A DNA stretch of 64,000 nucleotides, from positions 10,919,485-10,983,484 of the forward strand of contig NC_049909.1 in assembly GCF_001411555.2 (NCBI RefSeq), written 5' to 3'. The translations under genes were made by a program, and so were the position numbers. This DNA comes from Juglans regia. Lineage: Eukaryota > Streptophyta > Magnoliopsida > Fagales > Juglandaceae. Under the pieces are notes generated by a model. It saw only the letters and a list, made by a program, of their open reading frames with translations. It did not search any database and had not been told where the DNA came from. Below are positions 1 to 11,455 of the stretch, in pieces. Numbering within the stretch: the first letter of the stretch is position 1; every line of letters starts with the position of its first letter.

Positions 1-2510
1 CTCCCCCATGCCTCCCCATAAGAACGTCCTAAAGAGTTTTTCCATTCTGTTCACCATCCCTATAGGCATAGGAAACAAAGATAAAAAATTAGTAGGGAGG
101 TTAGTGAGAGTACTCTTGATAAGAGTGAGGCAACCCTCTTTTGATAAATACACCCGTTTCCAGCCAGCCAACCTATTTTCTATCTTCTCCATTACCCCAT
201 CCCATATAGCTCTATTCTTGAAAGTTGCTCCCAACAGAAGGCCTAGGTATTTTATTGGGAAAGAAGAAACCTTACAATCTAGAAGGCTTGCTAAACTGTA
301 GATATTAGATACCACACCCACAGGAACCATCTCAGACTTGCCCAGATTCACCTTTAGCCCTGACACTGCTTCAAAGTAGAGTAACAGTACTCGTAGAGTT
401 TGGATCTGGCTTCTATTCGCTTCACAAAAAATTAACGTATCATCTGCAAAAAGGTGTGAGATGATAGTAGGGCCACCAGAACCATTGCTCACCTGAAAGT
501 CAGATAAAAACCCTTCCCCAACAGCAGCCTGCACCATCCTACTTAAAGCCTCTATAACTATAACAAAAAGAAGAGGAGATAGAGGATCTCTCTGCCGCAG
601 ACCCCGCGAACTATCAAAAAACCCAGCCAGTGTGCCGTTAACTAGAACTGAGAATCGGGCGGTTGAAATACAATGACGCATCCATGAAATCCACCTATCC
701 CCAGAACCACATCTCTCAAGCGAGTATAATAGAAATTCTCAGTTCACGTGATCATATGCCTTCTTCATATCAAGCTTGCACAGAACACCTGAACCTACCT
801 CCCGTAATCTGTGGTCCAAATACTCATTTGCAATGAGTACTGAGTCAAGAATTTGTCTCCTACGAATAACTGCATTCTGAGACTTGGAAATAATCTGTTC
901 CAACACCAGACTAAGCCGGTTAGCAAGAATCTTCGAGATAATCTTATAAACACTACTAACCAGGCTTATAGGCTGAAAGTCTTTAATAGTCAAAGCCCGT
1001 GTTTCTTAGGAATGAGAGAAATAAAAGTCGCATTAAGGGATTTTTCAAACTTTTGAAGAGTGTGAAATTTATTGAATACCTGCATAACATCACCTTTCAC
1101 AATGTCCCAACAAGTTTGAAAAAAACCTATTGAAAAACCATATGACCCCGGCGCTTTATCTTTAGCCATTCCAGATATGACCTTGTAAATCTCCTCTTCA
1201 ACAAAAGGTCTCTCAAAAACACTCACACTCTGCAAGACAATTGTCTCAAAATGCAAGGCATCAAGTTTCGACCTCCAAGGAAACGCTTTCTGTTAGGAGA
1301 GTTTCATAGTAATGTACTATATGGTTTTCTAGCTCGGGAGGAGAAGAAAACACTTGAGAACCTGATTGAAGTGACGCGATAGCATTATTACGTCGATGTG
1401 AATTATCCACTTTGTGAAAGAACTTCGTACACCTGTCGCCTTCTTTCAACCAAAGGGCCTTGGATTTTTGACGCCATGAAGTTTCCTCTGACAACAAAAC
1501 CCTCTCCAGGTTTGCCATAACCATGCCCTTTCTCAATAACATCTCCTTTGAATTATCTCCCAATAACTCTTTATCCTCCAGCTCTTGCAGTTCCTCCAAC
1601 AATGTAGATTTCTGATTGTCAATGTGATAAAAAACTCCAAATTCCACTTCTTCAAACCTTGTTTCAGTGCCTTCAACTTACTTGCAAGAATGTAACTTGG
1701 AGTACCAATAAACTGATATGACGACCACCAAGCACGCACTATCTCTACAAACCCATTCGCTGTTAGCTACATGTTTTCAAACTTGAAATACCGGCGCCCC
1801 CTGTGAATATCCCCACAATCCAAAAGGATAGGAAAATGATAAGAACTGACTCGAGCTAGTCATTTCTGACTAACTTTCGGATATTGAGCTTCCCACGCAG
1901 GAAATACAAGGAATCTATCCAATCTCGACCACACCCGCCCATTTGACCAAGTGTATTCACCCCCTACCAAGGGGAGATCCATGAGGTCAAGATCAAAGAT
2001 GAACTCGTGGAATTCTTGCATGGCCAGAGAATTCCGATAGTGTCTTGAACGCTCACTAGGAAAGCGAATAGTATTAAAATCGCCTCCCATACACCACGAC
2101 ACATCCCATAACGAGTATAGATCCGCCAACTCCTCCCACAACCTTCTCCTATCCCTATCCACGTTAGGGCCATATGAGCCTGCAAATGCCCATTCCCAAC
2201 CATCAACCACATTTGTAAATCTAGTCACAATCGAGAATTCTCCAATACATTCCTCGATCGACTCAACCACTATATTGTCTCACATAAGTAACACTCCACC
2301 TGAGGCTCCCAAAGAAGCCAAATAAGTACATCCCACATACTTCGCACCCCCATACACTTCGCACAATTTTCCTATCAATGAAATGCATCTTTGTTTCTTG
2401 AAAACACACCGCATCACCCTTCCACATCTACAATAATGATTTGATGAGGAGGGGTTTATTGCGATCATTAACCTCCCGTACATTCCATGATATAATCTTA
2501 GGCTTTATAA
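1..2510 (-). pseudogene. LINE ORF2 remnant (endonuclease and reverse transcriptase)
   Basis: The endonuclease part retains QETK near 2395, GGDFN near 2080, and YTWSNG plus LDRFLVFP near 1920-1960. A linker with KALWLKEGDRCTKFFHKV lies near 1430-1470. The RT part reads ISLIPKKHG, then PISLVSSVYKIISKILANRL and LCKLDMKKAYDHVN, and further downstream SRGLRQRDPLSPLLF and the catalytic FADDTLIF at about 437-460. Visible lesions are a TGA at 736-738 where the family has TGG (DHVN-W-EF), a TGA after LLM near 2280 in what should be MWDN, and frame changes near 990, 1258, 1650-1860 and 2275. The known role was target-primed reverse transcription; this copy is dead. Confidence 0.9.
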
Positions 2511-2665
2511 GAAACTATATTGCCCCTCCCTTTCGATCTGTCCCTTCCACGACTCCATTCTTTCACATCATAATTAATGGAACAAGTTAGCCTTTTAAGC
2601 TCCCTATCTCGCTTTGTGACTGACTTCGAATGACTAGCCTCAAGGGCTATATGGAGAGCCTTGAA

Positions 2666-4243
2666 TTATTCTTCGTAACCTCCAAACAAAATTCCAATGA
2701 CATCTTGAATCTCCTCTACCTTCTTAAACACCCAATTTGACAAACAACTCCCATAAATAGAGCTGGGAGGGAGTGTACACAAAGGAGTTAGAATGACCCC
2801 CTCCTCACCAGTGCTAGCGGGAGAAAATAAAGCTAGTTCTGATCCACTCACTGAATCTGATTCCCCACTGGAAGGAACAAGACCCATCGGAGACCCTAGT
2901 GATGAAAAACCATGTTCCGACATGACTGACTGCACCGGAATCACCACTGGGCCTCCATCCACCACACACGGCCTTGTCTGTGTATTTTCCAGCAATAATC
3001 CACGCGGCAGCAATTTGAACTCCACCAAAAACCCATCCTCTGCCGGTGGTAACTGCACAGGAGCAACATTTGCTCCTTCGACCACCACTCGCGGCTGAGA
3101 TTGAGGGCTCTCCAACAAAAACCTAGTTGAAGGTGACGGGAAAATAGCCCTCGAAATCTTCGTTACAACCAGATCCTCTGTTACCTCGTCGTCGTCACTA
3201 TCTTCCCATCGAAATGACCCTATCGGCACATCGTGGTGGTCGATTGCAACTGGCGGTTCTTTCTGTGCTGGTGTGGGAGCCGGCGAGGCGCTTATCGACA
3301 CCACCAAAGGTCAACTCGGGCCAAGGGCTAATATCTCGGGCATCGCCCGTTGCTTCTGTTTCCAGCCCTGTTTCGGGCCTAAAGCCTAGCCCACACCAAG
3401 GCCCATGCCAGAGCCCAACACGGGCTTCCCCTTTCCAGCGCCCAACTCCTTATGGCTCGAAATACAGCCCAAGCCCCTCCCATCTCCTTCACGGCCCAAC
3501 CCCAACTGCAGCACCTCCTTCCCCTTAACACTGCGTTTCAGCCAGAGAATTTCATCCAATAAAGTCCCAACTTTTTCCTCCATATTACTCAGCACCCTTA
3601 GTATACTTTCCTCATTTGACCCTAACCATACGTTGCCAACTAACCCACGATTCTACATGATCTCTGAACTGGCCACGGTTGGCACCACAACACTCACAAC
3701 ACGCGACTGAACCTTCTGTGCTTGAAGCACCTCTCTGTACAACCGTGAACCACCTGCTATCAACAATGGAGCACCACCTTCTTGCCTGAACAGCTTCAAG
3801 TTTCCTGCCTAGAAAGCACTAGGTGCTATGTTTCTCACATTCGAAACAGAGGAAGAGGAAGGAGGACTGAGCTCCTTCACTGTATCTCCAAAATTTCTCC
3901 ACCCCTCCCCCTTCCTTCCTTCCGGCACAACAATCAGACCTCTTCTCTTGTCATGCCCAAACTTCAAGAGGAAAATAAATCTATCATAATAATTACTTCC
4001 CCTCCATACCATTAGCACCATATTTCCTTTTCTACAAGTTCTCAGGAACTCTGTAGAGCCCAGTGATGCTGCACATTCCTTCACCATAGAGCCCAACCAC
4101 CCCAAGAATTTATGATCCAAGGAAATGTATTTCACCATGCGATGACTACTCTCTGTGATTCTCCACCACCTTTCATTCTCCTTTCTGAACTCAACAACCT
4201 TCTGATCAATAACAACCTCCCTGCACAGCCCCATCAAGACCAA
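2666..4243 (-). pseudogene. LINE ORF1-like remnant
   Basis: The upstream part (3809-4243) encodes about 144 residues with the motifs KVVEFRKENERWWRITESS and WRGSNYYDRFIFLL, an arrangement I associate with the N-terminal domain of ORF1-like proteins in some plant LINEs. The downstream part (2666-3307) is a proline- and serine-rich linker without recognisable domains. The segment between them has no long frame. No CCHC zinc knuckle is visible. The order ORF1-like, linker, endonuclease, RT on one strand supports assignment to the same LINE, but the family is inferred from recall and not from a search. Confidence 0.6.
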
Positions 4244-4566
4244 CCAATATGGTACCCAGACTGGACTAAAACTCTCAAGGAACTGTTGCCATTAACGCAG
4301 CAGTATCAACGAAACAAGAAAGAAAAAGAAAAACCAACGAAAACAGGAAGTGTACGGAGAGAAAATATTGTTAGGAAAAGGAAAAATAAAGTCTTTTCTT
4401 TTTCCTCAGTATTTCCCTAAAAAATGGTGGGTTGTGGATCTGTGTTTTGTAAGGAGCTTTGAGAATCTTCCTAACTTTTTAGGATACTGTACTTTTTTGT
4501 TGTTTGAAGATCTTTTTGTGAGATATCTGTTCATATGGTATATTCACAATCTGTGTTTGATTTAAG
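4244..4566 (+). other. MOS14 intron sequence before first visible exon
   Basis: This stretch between the 5' side of the antisense LINE and the MOS14 exon holds no recognisable exon. It is purine-rich at 4310-4400, then T-rich, and ends with the acceptor TTGATTTAAG at 4557-4566. The preceding MOS14 exon, expected to encode a segment like LKILYMKLVE, is not found here. Confidence 0.6.
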
Positions 4567-7500
4567 GCTGTATCTTGCTGTGGAAATGGTGAAAAAAATG
4601 AATGGCGCCCAGCAGAGGCTGCTTTGTTTTGCATTCGAGCTATATCAAACTATGTTTCAATTGTTGAAGCTGAAGTGATGCCTCAGGTACAATGTCATTC
4701 AAATTCCTCTTATCTTCTACTTTGTTTTCAAGCGAGCATTTGGTAGGGAAAAAGATACAGAGAGTCGAAAAGAGGGAAAGAGTAAAGCTTTCCTGTGTTT
4801 TGGATGGAGAGTGAAGCCTGTAAGGGATATAGTGAACATAGGTTTTGACACTTTACCTAGGTAAAATTTCTAGTGGAGAAATGAGAAGAAGAGTTTAAAA
4901 CTCTAGCAGAGCATGGTGCTTAAGGAGACGTTTGGATTCGAAGATGACTTAAGATGAGCTGAGATGAGTTGAGATGGATTGTGAATAGTAATGAGATGAG
5001 TTGTGAATAGTAGTGAGATTTGTGAATTAAAGTTGCTGAATAGTAATAAATAGTAGTGAGATGAGTTGAGATGAGCTGAGATGAGCTGAGATGACTTGCG
5101 AATCCAAACGTCTCCTAAGTGGGCGCTTTCACCAAAATATAGACAACTGTATTATCCTGTGCAACTAATTTTCCTATGCAGTGTATTTCGTAGACAACTT
5201 TAATTATTATCCTATGTACTTGGGCTTCGCCTATACATTCGTTTCTAATAAAACTTCTTCTAAAAAAAAAAAAAAACTGAGGTGGCCTTTGTTTTTTTTT
5301 TGTTGACAGTATCTATTGGTATAAAATTCTTAAGAGCATAAAGTTTTTGTTTTGTGTGTTTGGTACATACAGGTTATGAGTTTGCTTCCCAAACTTCCTC
5401 AACAACCCCAACTACTTCAGACCGGTAATATTTCTTTGATAGGCTGTTAGCCTCCTCCCCTCCCCCCATACCCGCCCCCCCCCCAAGCTTTGCCCAACAA
5501 CAGTAATGTCTTACCATGGGGTGGAGATGGTGAACCATCTCTACTAAAGGTAGAAAAGGTTTTCTTGTCCAAAAGCTTTGCTTCACCTGGCTGCTTGCCA
5601 AGGCAATTGCATATCAAATGGAGATTTCTATTTTTTTTCACAGTATGATATCTATATTCCATCATTTAAAATTGATGCTCATCCTATGCTTATGGAAAAT
5701 AAACTCAGTGTGCTTAACTATTGGAGCATACTCAAAATGGCTTGATTCTGCATCAAATGGACTATCTATGCTGGCTTCACTGATCGATATCCTCATGAGT
5801 GGTATGGGTACATCTGAAGAGTCTGCAGCGGCGGCAGCTTTGGCATTCAAACACATTTGTGATGGTGAGGAATCTGTCTTGTGAAATGTCTATTTGACCT
5901 GATTTATGTGTTCCCTTTTACAAGCATTCTCTGAAAAGTTTGCTTGGATTTCAACAATTACAGTGTTCAGTAATTTCACATATCTGAATGAGTGGCACAA
6001 TGGCTTATTTTTAACTTAATGATTATGTAATTGTTCTATAGACATTTACTCAGCACATTTGAATCCTTTTTACAAAATTTTAGATGGATTTCTGGATCTT
6101 CAAGTCTAATGAATATTAGCTCCTAGGATATGTTGGTGGGACTGTCCTCCACGCATACTCCAGAAATTAGGAATGCCTACTGTGTGGGCTGAAATTATCA
6201 TGTTATTTTTTTCTTCTGACAAGGGTATCCGAAGCTATCTGTCCAGATTGATTCATTGGGCACGTGTAGTCCCTTTGTCCCACACACACCTGGCAATTAC
6301 CATGCCACGTCATATGGGTGGTCCCAAAGGGATTGTTGCACGAGTAGGGTTTCAAAGTTTTGACACACTATGCAAGGTGCTTATTGAAGCTTGGCTGCTA
6401 CTTGAGCTTCCCCCTTGAGGTTTGAAAGTCTCTTGTGTAGTAGCTAAAGAAAATTTGTCCAGATTCATGACTTCTGATGTTCTTGTTTTACTTTTTTGGA
6501 AGTCATACAAGGACATGCTCTGATTGAAATGAAGAAAAAAATCTTATGCAAAGTTCAGTACTCTAAAGTTAAATTATCTTCCATGTGGTCTTGGTTGGCT
6601 GCTACTCTATTTATTATGTATTCTCTCCCTCCTCTTATATGTAATTTACGGCCTATGCACCACAAGGAATTAAACTAGTAACCTTCCCTTCCACAGATTA
6701 GTAATGGTAGGAGGAAATGCCATTTGGTCCAACGACCATCGGCTTTTTTTTTTCTCGTGTGATTGCTTGATATTAATTTTTTATTCAAATATGCTTCTTG
6801 TGGTTTTGACTTTCCCCTTTCAACATACACCTTTGATAATGCTTTTGGTAAGACACTAATCAGTTCTTTCTCGCTGCACTCCTTTGGTACACTGCATTGC
6901 ACATTGAATGTTGTTTCTTGTTCTCTGATAACAATTAAATGTAGATTGCCGGCGAAAGCTTTGTGGGTATTTAGATGGTCTCTTCCACATATACCATAGG
7001 GCAGTTAGTGGAGAAGGTAGTTTTAAAGTCTCTGCTGAGGACTCACTGCATCTAGTTGAAGCCCTGAGGTAAATTGTTTCTTCCTTCAGAGATATTGCTT
7101 GGTGAAATAGATCCTCCATTGAGCAGTTATTCTGAACTTTCTTGATATCTTTTTGCAGTATGGTAATCACAGAACTCCCTCCTGAAAATGCTAAGAGGGC
7201 CCTGGAGGCATTATGCTTGCCAGTCGTTACTCCTTTACAGGTTGGTTTTATTTCCATTGGATTCATATTCAAAACTTATTTTTCGGATGATCTATCCACT
7301 TTAATAATGTGAACAACCAGGAAGCAGTAAGTCAAGGTCCAGAGATATTAAACAAGAAAACTGCTCGTGAGTTAACTGTTCATATTGATCGATTTGCATA
7401 CATCTTTAGGTGTGAGCGAAATCCTTTTGTTATTTGCTTTATTTCTCTTAATCTGGTTATGTTGTCAACATGCTTCTGAAAGCAAGTTTTGAAACAAATT

Positions 7501-10500
7501 TCAGATATGTAAAACACCCTGAAGCAGTAGCAGATGCAATTCAAAGGCTTTGGCCAATCTTTAAAGCCATCTTTGATCTGTAAGTAGTTGTTAACTGTTT
7601 CTTAGCCAAGATAAGCTCCCATGCATGTACCTGGGTTTCTCCTTCTCTAATCCATGTTTTAATGAGTCTGGTTTAGTCGTGCTTGGGACATTCGAACAAT
7701 GGAGTCTCTTTGCCGAGCTTGCAAATATGCTGTGAGTTTTCTGAACCATGCTATTTCCTATGATTGCTTGATGAAATCTATAAATCAATCCTGAAAACAT
7801 TAGATTATACTGGTTAAATTTAGAATAGAAAATAAAGGCATAATGGTGTAGAGAACCCACTGGTTTGCGCCATGTTATTATAGTACCCTACCACTTCCTA
7901 TCTTCATGCATATCAACACCCATGTATAGGTTTGTTCTGATGCGTGAACTATGTAGTTCACTTACAATCGGGCTGGTAGTTTTATTTGTAAATAGTGTGA
8001 TCTTATTGATTGAAAGTGCAGAGCGGCACACACTCTGGTACATAGGAAGTATACAAAAGAATACACCCAATTAATGAGAAGAAAAAGAACTAAAATTCTA
8101 GAAATCTAGAAAGCTGAGACCTATTTGTGCAGCCATCCTCTCATGATCTAAGGCTTTGAACCCTGTCACCATCCTCTCACGATCTTCAAATGTGTGGGCA
8201 TTACGTTTCTGCCAAATACATCACATTAAGCACAAAGGAACCATCCTCCAAACTCATGTATTTCTACAACTTCCAAACAGGCTCTGCCAATAAGCCAACT
8301 CCACCGGCTTGGGCATGAACCACACAATCCTAGAAGTGCTGAATTCAAAACCCATAACTCCCTAGCCACCTCATAGTGATGTGGGAGATCAACACTTACC
8401 CACTCTTTTTACACATGCAAGAGTCCAAGCCTACGATTTACCTCTTCCCTAGATGAAAACATGAGTTTTGAAGTCAAAGGAATCTATATTGATCTAGTTT
8501 CTTTATGATGATGAGTGAGGCTTTGTGATACCCCATATGATATGAGTAAGGGTAGGTGGTGTATAGGATCCCACATTGCTTGGAAAGGAGAAGTTCTTGC
8601 TCTTTATAAGGTTCCAATGGGGCTCCAATTGTATCATTGACTAGTCCTTTTGGAGTATAGGCCATGTGATTTGGGCCTTCTATTGGGGCGTTACAAATGG
8701 TATCAGAGCCTATCCCAACCAGAAATGTGGGACTTGAGCCGTGCAACCTATAATAGACAGACCCGACGAGGACGTCGGGAATTTAAGGGGGGTAGATTGT
8801 GATACTCCATATGATATGAGTAAGGGTAGGTGGTGTATAGGATCCCACATTGCTTGGGAAGGAGAAGTTCTTGCTCTTTATAAGATTCCAATGGGGCTCC
8901 AATTGTATCATTGACTAGTCCTTTTGGAGTATAGGCCATGTGGTTTGGGCCTTCCATTGGGACGTTACAGGCTTGTTTATGCCAATTTATCGTTTTGTCC
9001 GCTTTGAGTTTTCACCCTTTTTTCGTTGTTTTCACTTTATTCTTCCCCTATATATATATATTTATTATATATATTGCGTTTTGTGATTTTTTAGGATAAC
9101 ATTGTTAAGGTCATTTGATTGTTGGGCCTAATATACTGTTATTCTTAGCATGATGTACATCCTGAGATTGGCAATTTCTTGTACTACTAGTGATTGCATA
9201 AAGAACTTAAATTTTCATAGGTAAGAACTTCTGGAAGGTTCATGGGAATGACAATTGGAGCTATGTTAGAAGAGATTCAAGGCCTATATAAACAGTATCA
9301 CCAGCCTTGCTTTCTTTATCTCTCCAGTGAAGTTATAAAGGTACAGATTCTGTTCATAAAATGTTAGATAATCTTTATTTTTTTTATCTTAGTATTTGAG
9401 TGGAGTGTGCATCTGTGGTTGCAGATATTTGGTTCGGACTCATCTTGTGCAACCTATTTAAAAAATTTGATCGAGTCACTCTTCCTCCACACAACAAGTC
9501 TTCTCACAAATATTCAGGTACTGCTTCCTGGGCATTTGAAAGCTTTCCATTCTTGAGATCTACCTTTACATATGTTGATGCTTGTTCCTATTTCAATATT
9601 TCTACAGGAATTTACTACCAGACCAGATATAGCAGATGATTGTTTTTTGTTGGCATCGAGGTGCATTCGTTATTGTCCACAGTTATTTATGCCATCTGAA
9701 GTATTTCCATCATTAGTAGACTGCTCTATGATTGGGATCACAGTACAGCATAGGTGTAGCCTCTCTCTCTCTCTCTCTCCCCCAAAAATTATATCAGTGA
9801 CTAACACTGATTTCATGTCGTCTTACTTTTTGCTCCCCACTTGCAGAGAGGCCTCTAATTCCATATTGACATTCTTATCGGATATCTTTGATATTACCAA
9901 CTCTAGCAAGGGAGAGCAATACATACCTATCAGGAACTCTGTGGTTATTCCTCGAGGGGCCAGCATCACCAGAATTTTGATTGCCTCTTTAACAGGGGCC
10001 CTACCTAGTTCTCGATTAGAAATGGTACTCCTAGTTTTCTTTTACAAATTCTTGAGCTGTTATATAATAGAGAAATGATAGTTGTAGTCGTGAGTGTTCA
10101 AGCGCTGCGTAATCACTTTGCAAAAAGTGAATAACTACGGAACCTATATAAAAAAAATTAATTTTTTAATAGTAGACTCCACTATTTTTCAAAATAACTG
10201 CACAACGATTGTGCACTCTACGACTGACAGTTTGTATGTAGCATTACTCTATATAATATGTGCATGCACATGATTAATCATATTCATTCACTTCATTAAG
10301 TTTTGAAAATTTACAGCCCCTGCTTTCTTCCCCCAGGTAACTTACACGCTACTGTCATTAACTCGTGCATATGGGGCACTGGCAGTGGTGTGGGCCAAGG
10401 AGAGTGTTTCTCTGATTCCATTGACGGCTGTCACAGAGGTAGAGCTGTCAAGATTTTTGAAAGCATTGTCTGATGCAGCTTCTGGATTTGATATTAATAG

Positions 10501-10618
10501 TCTGACTCTTCCGATTGAAGAAATGTCAGAAGTTTGCCGGCGTAACCGAACTGTTCAGGAGATTGTTCAAGGTGCTCTGAGACCTCTTGAGTTGAATTTG
10601 AGCCCTGTATCATCATAG
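4567..10618 (+). CDS. MOS14: MOS14 / transportin-SR, C-terminal 523 residues (13 exons)
   Basis: Importin-beta family receptor which in Arabidopsis carries SR splicing factors into the nucleus and is needed for correct splicing of some resistance genes. Exons read from GT/AG borders and conserved protein: 4567-4686, 5373-5424, 5709-5864, 6945-7068, 7159-7240, 7321-7409, 7505-7579, 7677-7731, 9221-9340, 9425-9517, 9608-9753, 9847-10024, 10337-10618 (stop TAG 10616-10618). They join in frame to 1572 nt with no stop. Landmarks are NEWRPAEAALFCIRAISNYV, TVCLTIGAYSKWLD, YHRAVSGEGSFKVSAEDSLH, LADDCFLLASRCIRYCPQLF-like text in exon 11 and EIVQGALRPLELNLSPVSS at the end. The family is about 960 residues, so roughly 435 N-terminal residues lie upstream of the window or were lost. 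Introns hold a MITE, LINE pieces and a TRIM, but every junction is intact, so the gene looks functional. Confidence 0.95.
4924..5115. repeat. Tourist-like MITE (PIF/Harbinger type) with TAA duplication
   Basis: Perfect 17-bp terminal inverted repeats GGAGACGTTTGGATTCG (4924-4940) and its complement (5099-5115) bracket a 192-bp element. TAA flanks it on both sides (4921-4923 reads TAA, 5116-5118 TAA), matching the 3-bp target duplication of PIF/Harbinger elements. The interior is built of GAGATGAGCTGAGATGAG-like runs and GTGAATAGTAGTGAG. It sits in the MOS14 intron 4687-5372 and has no coding capacity. A close relative is at 52926-53065. Confidence 0.85.
5119..5275 (+). mobile_element. 5'-truncated LINE 3' end with poly(A)
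   Basis: The stretch TCCTATGTACTTGGGCTTCG (5210-5229) followed by AATAAAACTTCTTCT and a run of 15 A residues ending near 5275 has the form of a plant LINE 3' UTR with polyadenylation signal and tail, on the plus strand of the MOS14 intron. The MITE at 4924-5115 is probably inserted into it, since similar purine-rich non-exonic sequence continues on the other side. No target duplication was identified. Confidence 0.45.
5865..6944 (+). other. MOS14 intron, no recognised content
   Basis: A 1080-bp intron with donor GTGAGG at 5865 and acceptor AATGTAG at 6944. Short open frames at 6173-6418 and 6496-6678 have no recognisable motif and no splice logic. I see nothing functional beyond the intron itself. 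Confidence 0.6.
7960..8470 (-). mobile_element. LINE 3'-region fragment in MOS14 intron
   Basis: On the minus strand the text around 8180-8260 reads VPLCLM, stop, CIWQKRNAHTFEDRERM, the form of the C-terminal end of a plant LINE ORF2. It is followed at 7990-8080 by a 3' UTR-like stretch (CTTTTGTATACTTCC). The frame is broken and no poly(A) is seen. It lies just upstream of the TRIM in intron 7732-9220. Confidence 0.45.
8524..8695 (+). repeat. TRIM 5' LTR
   Basis: 172-bp terminal repeat with TG...CA ends. It contains the conserved-looking block GGATCCCACATTGCTTGG and a TATA-like CTCTTTATAAGG. It differs from the 3' copy at a handful of positions (CCCC/CTCC near the start, GGAA/GGGA, GGTT/GATT, GATT/GGTT, CTATTGGGGC/CCATTGGGAC). 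Confidence 0.93.
8698..8710 (+). promoter_or_regulatory. TRIM primer binding site
   Basis: TGGTATCAGAGCC lies two bases after the 5' LTR and is complementary to the 3' end of plant initiator tRNA-Met, the primer used by most plant LTR retrotransposons. Confidence 0.93.
8798..8969 (+). repeat. TRIM 3' LTR
   Basis: 172-bp repeat of the 5' LTR, preceded by a polypurine tract at 8783-8797 and followed by the second GGCTT target copy at 8970-8974. Confidence 0.93.
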
Positions 10619-11344
10619 TATATTATTTATTAGCAAGTGAGATTAAAAAAAAAAAAAAAGGCCATTTTGCTTAGGCCTCTGTTAGTCAATAGTTGCTTTG
10701 GTCATGTATGTATCAGCTGTTATTATATTCTTTATTTATTTTGTTTAATTTTATGTTGTGTTTTAATTTTCATTCTCCAATTTTAAAAGGAGAATCCATG
10801 TTTCTTCCTATTGGGTTGGGAGGAGCAACCTTGTGTCTCTACTGACGTGGAGATCATCGAGTGGTTTCTCTTGTCTTGTCTTCACCATTTTTTTGTAGAA
10901 CAGAGAGAAGAAATAGGCAAAGTTTTTAGGTGTTTTATCCTTTTGGTTTTTACTATATTTGAAAAATGCAGAGTCTATCGGTGATAGTTTCTTCTATTAG
11001 ATTGGGGGGAACTCAACGTTTACTCGAACGATTTAATTGCATTATTTGGACTGACGTGCTTTAATTATGCTAAAAACAATTAATGGCATATTTGGTCTTA
11101 ATTTTCTTGTTTAATATTCCTCAATACGATATATGAATTCTCAACAACAAATGTAAGTATGCACAATGTCAATTTGCATTTGGCAACCGAAATTGAATGC
11201 ATCTAAAACCAATGCCATTGCCTCATAGCTTCCTACCTTAAGATTTAAATTTGAGAAGTAAAAAAGAGAAGCAATGTCTTATGAATGTATACCGATTGTC
11301 ATATTACTAGCCTACTTTATATTAGACCTCATGTCCCCATGTGT
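10619..11344. other. MOS14 3' UTR and downstream spacer
   Basis: The first 150 bases after the MOS14 stop contain an A-run at 10645-10659 and T-rich text such as TTATATTCTTTATTTATTTT, suitable for a 3' UTR, though the polyadenylation point cannot be fixed. The remaining sequence has no gene or repeat that I recognise. Confidence 0.5.
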
Positions 11345-11455
11345 AGGGGTGTAAGAATCTGGTCCGAAAAAACCGACTGGTTTTGGTTGGTCCGGACCGG
11401 AAAGTAGGAAAATTTGATTTTCAATCCGATTTCGGGATAGGGGTTTTACACCCCT
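11345..11455. repeat. Possible short hAT-like MITE
   Basis: AGGGGTGTAA at 11345 is matched by TTACACCCCT at 11446-11455, giving 10-bp perfect inverted ends on a 111-bp segment with internal CCGGACCGG-type repeats. The AGGGGTG/CACCCCT ends resemble hAT MITEs. No matching 8-bp target duplication is visible, so the call is tentative. Confidence 0.4.

Larger units (their letters stand above)
1..4243 (-). mobile_element. Decayed L1-type LINE, antisense in MOS14 intron
   Basis: A non-LTR retrotransposon lies on the minus strand. Going from its 5' side it shows an ORF1-like block (3809-4243), a low-complexity linker (2666-3307), an apurinic endonuclease domain (about 1860-2510) and a reverse transcriptase (about 1-1650). 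The coding frame is broken many times, so it cannot be active. The 3' end lies outside the window, so no poly(A) or target duplication could be checked. Because MOS14 exons resume at 4567 on the plus strand and the earlier exons are not present, the LINE appears to lie in an upstream MOS14 intron in antisense orientation. Confidence 0.9.
8524..8969 (+). mobile_element. Complete TRIM retrotransposon in MOS14 intron 8
   Basis: Two 172-bp direct repeats (8524-8695 and 8798-8969), each starting TGTGATAC and ending CGTTACA, bracket a 102-bp interior. Directly after the first repeat is TGGTATCAGAGCC (8698-8710), the standard initiator-tRNA-Met primer binding site. Directly before the second is a purine run, TTAAGGGGGGTAGAT (8783-8797). 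The five bases GGCTT occur on both outer sides (8519-8523, 8970-8974) as a perfect target duplication. The element is 446 bp and non-coding, so its movement depended on proteins of another retrotransposon. Confidence 0.95.

Noticed and set aside
8524..8969. TRIM considered as a Cassandra element carrying a 5S rRNA promoter
   Set aside because: The LTR contains GGATCCCA but none of the other 5S internal-promoter blocks in order, so the match is too short.
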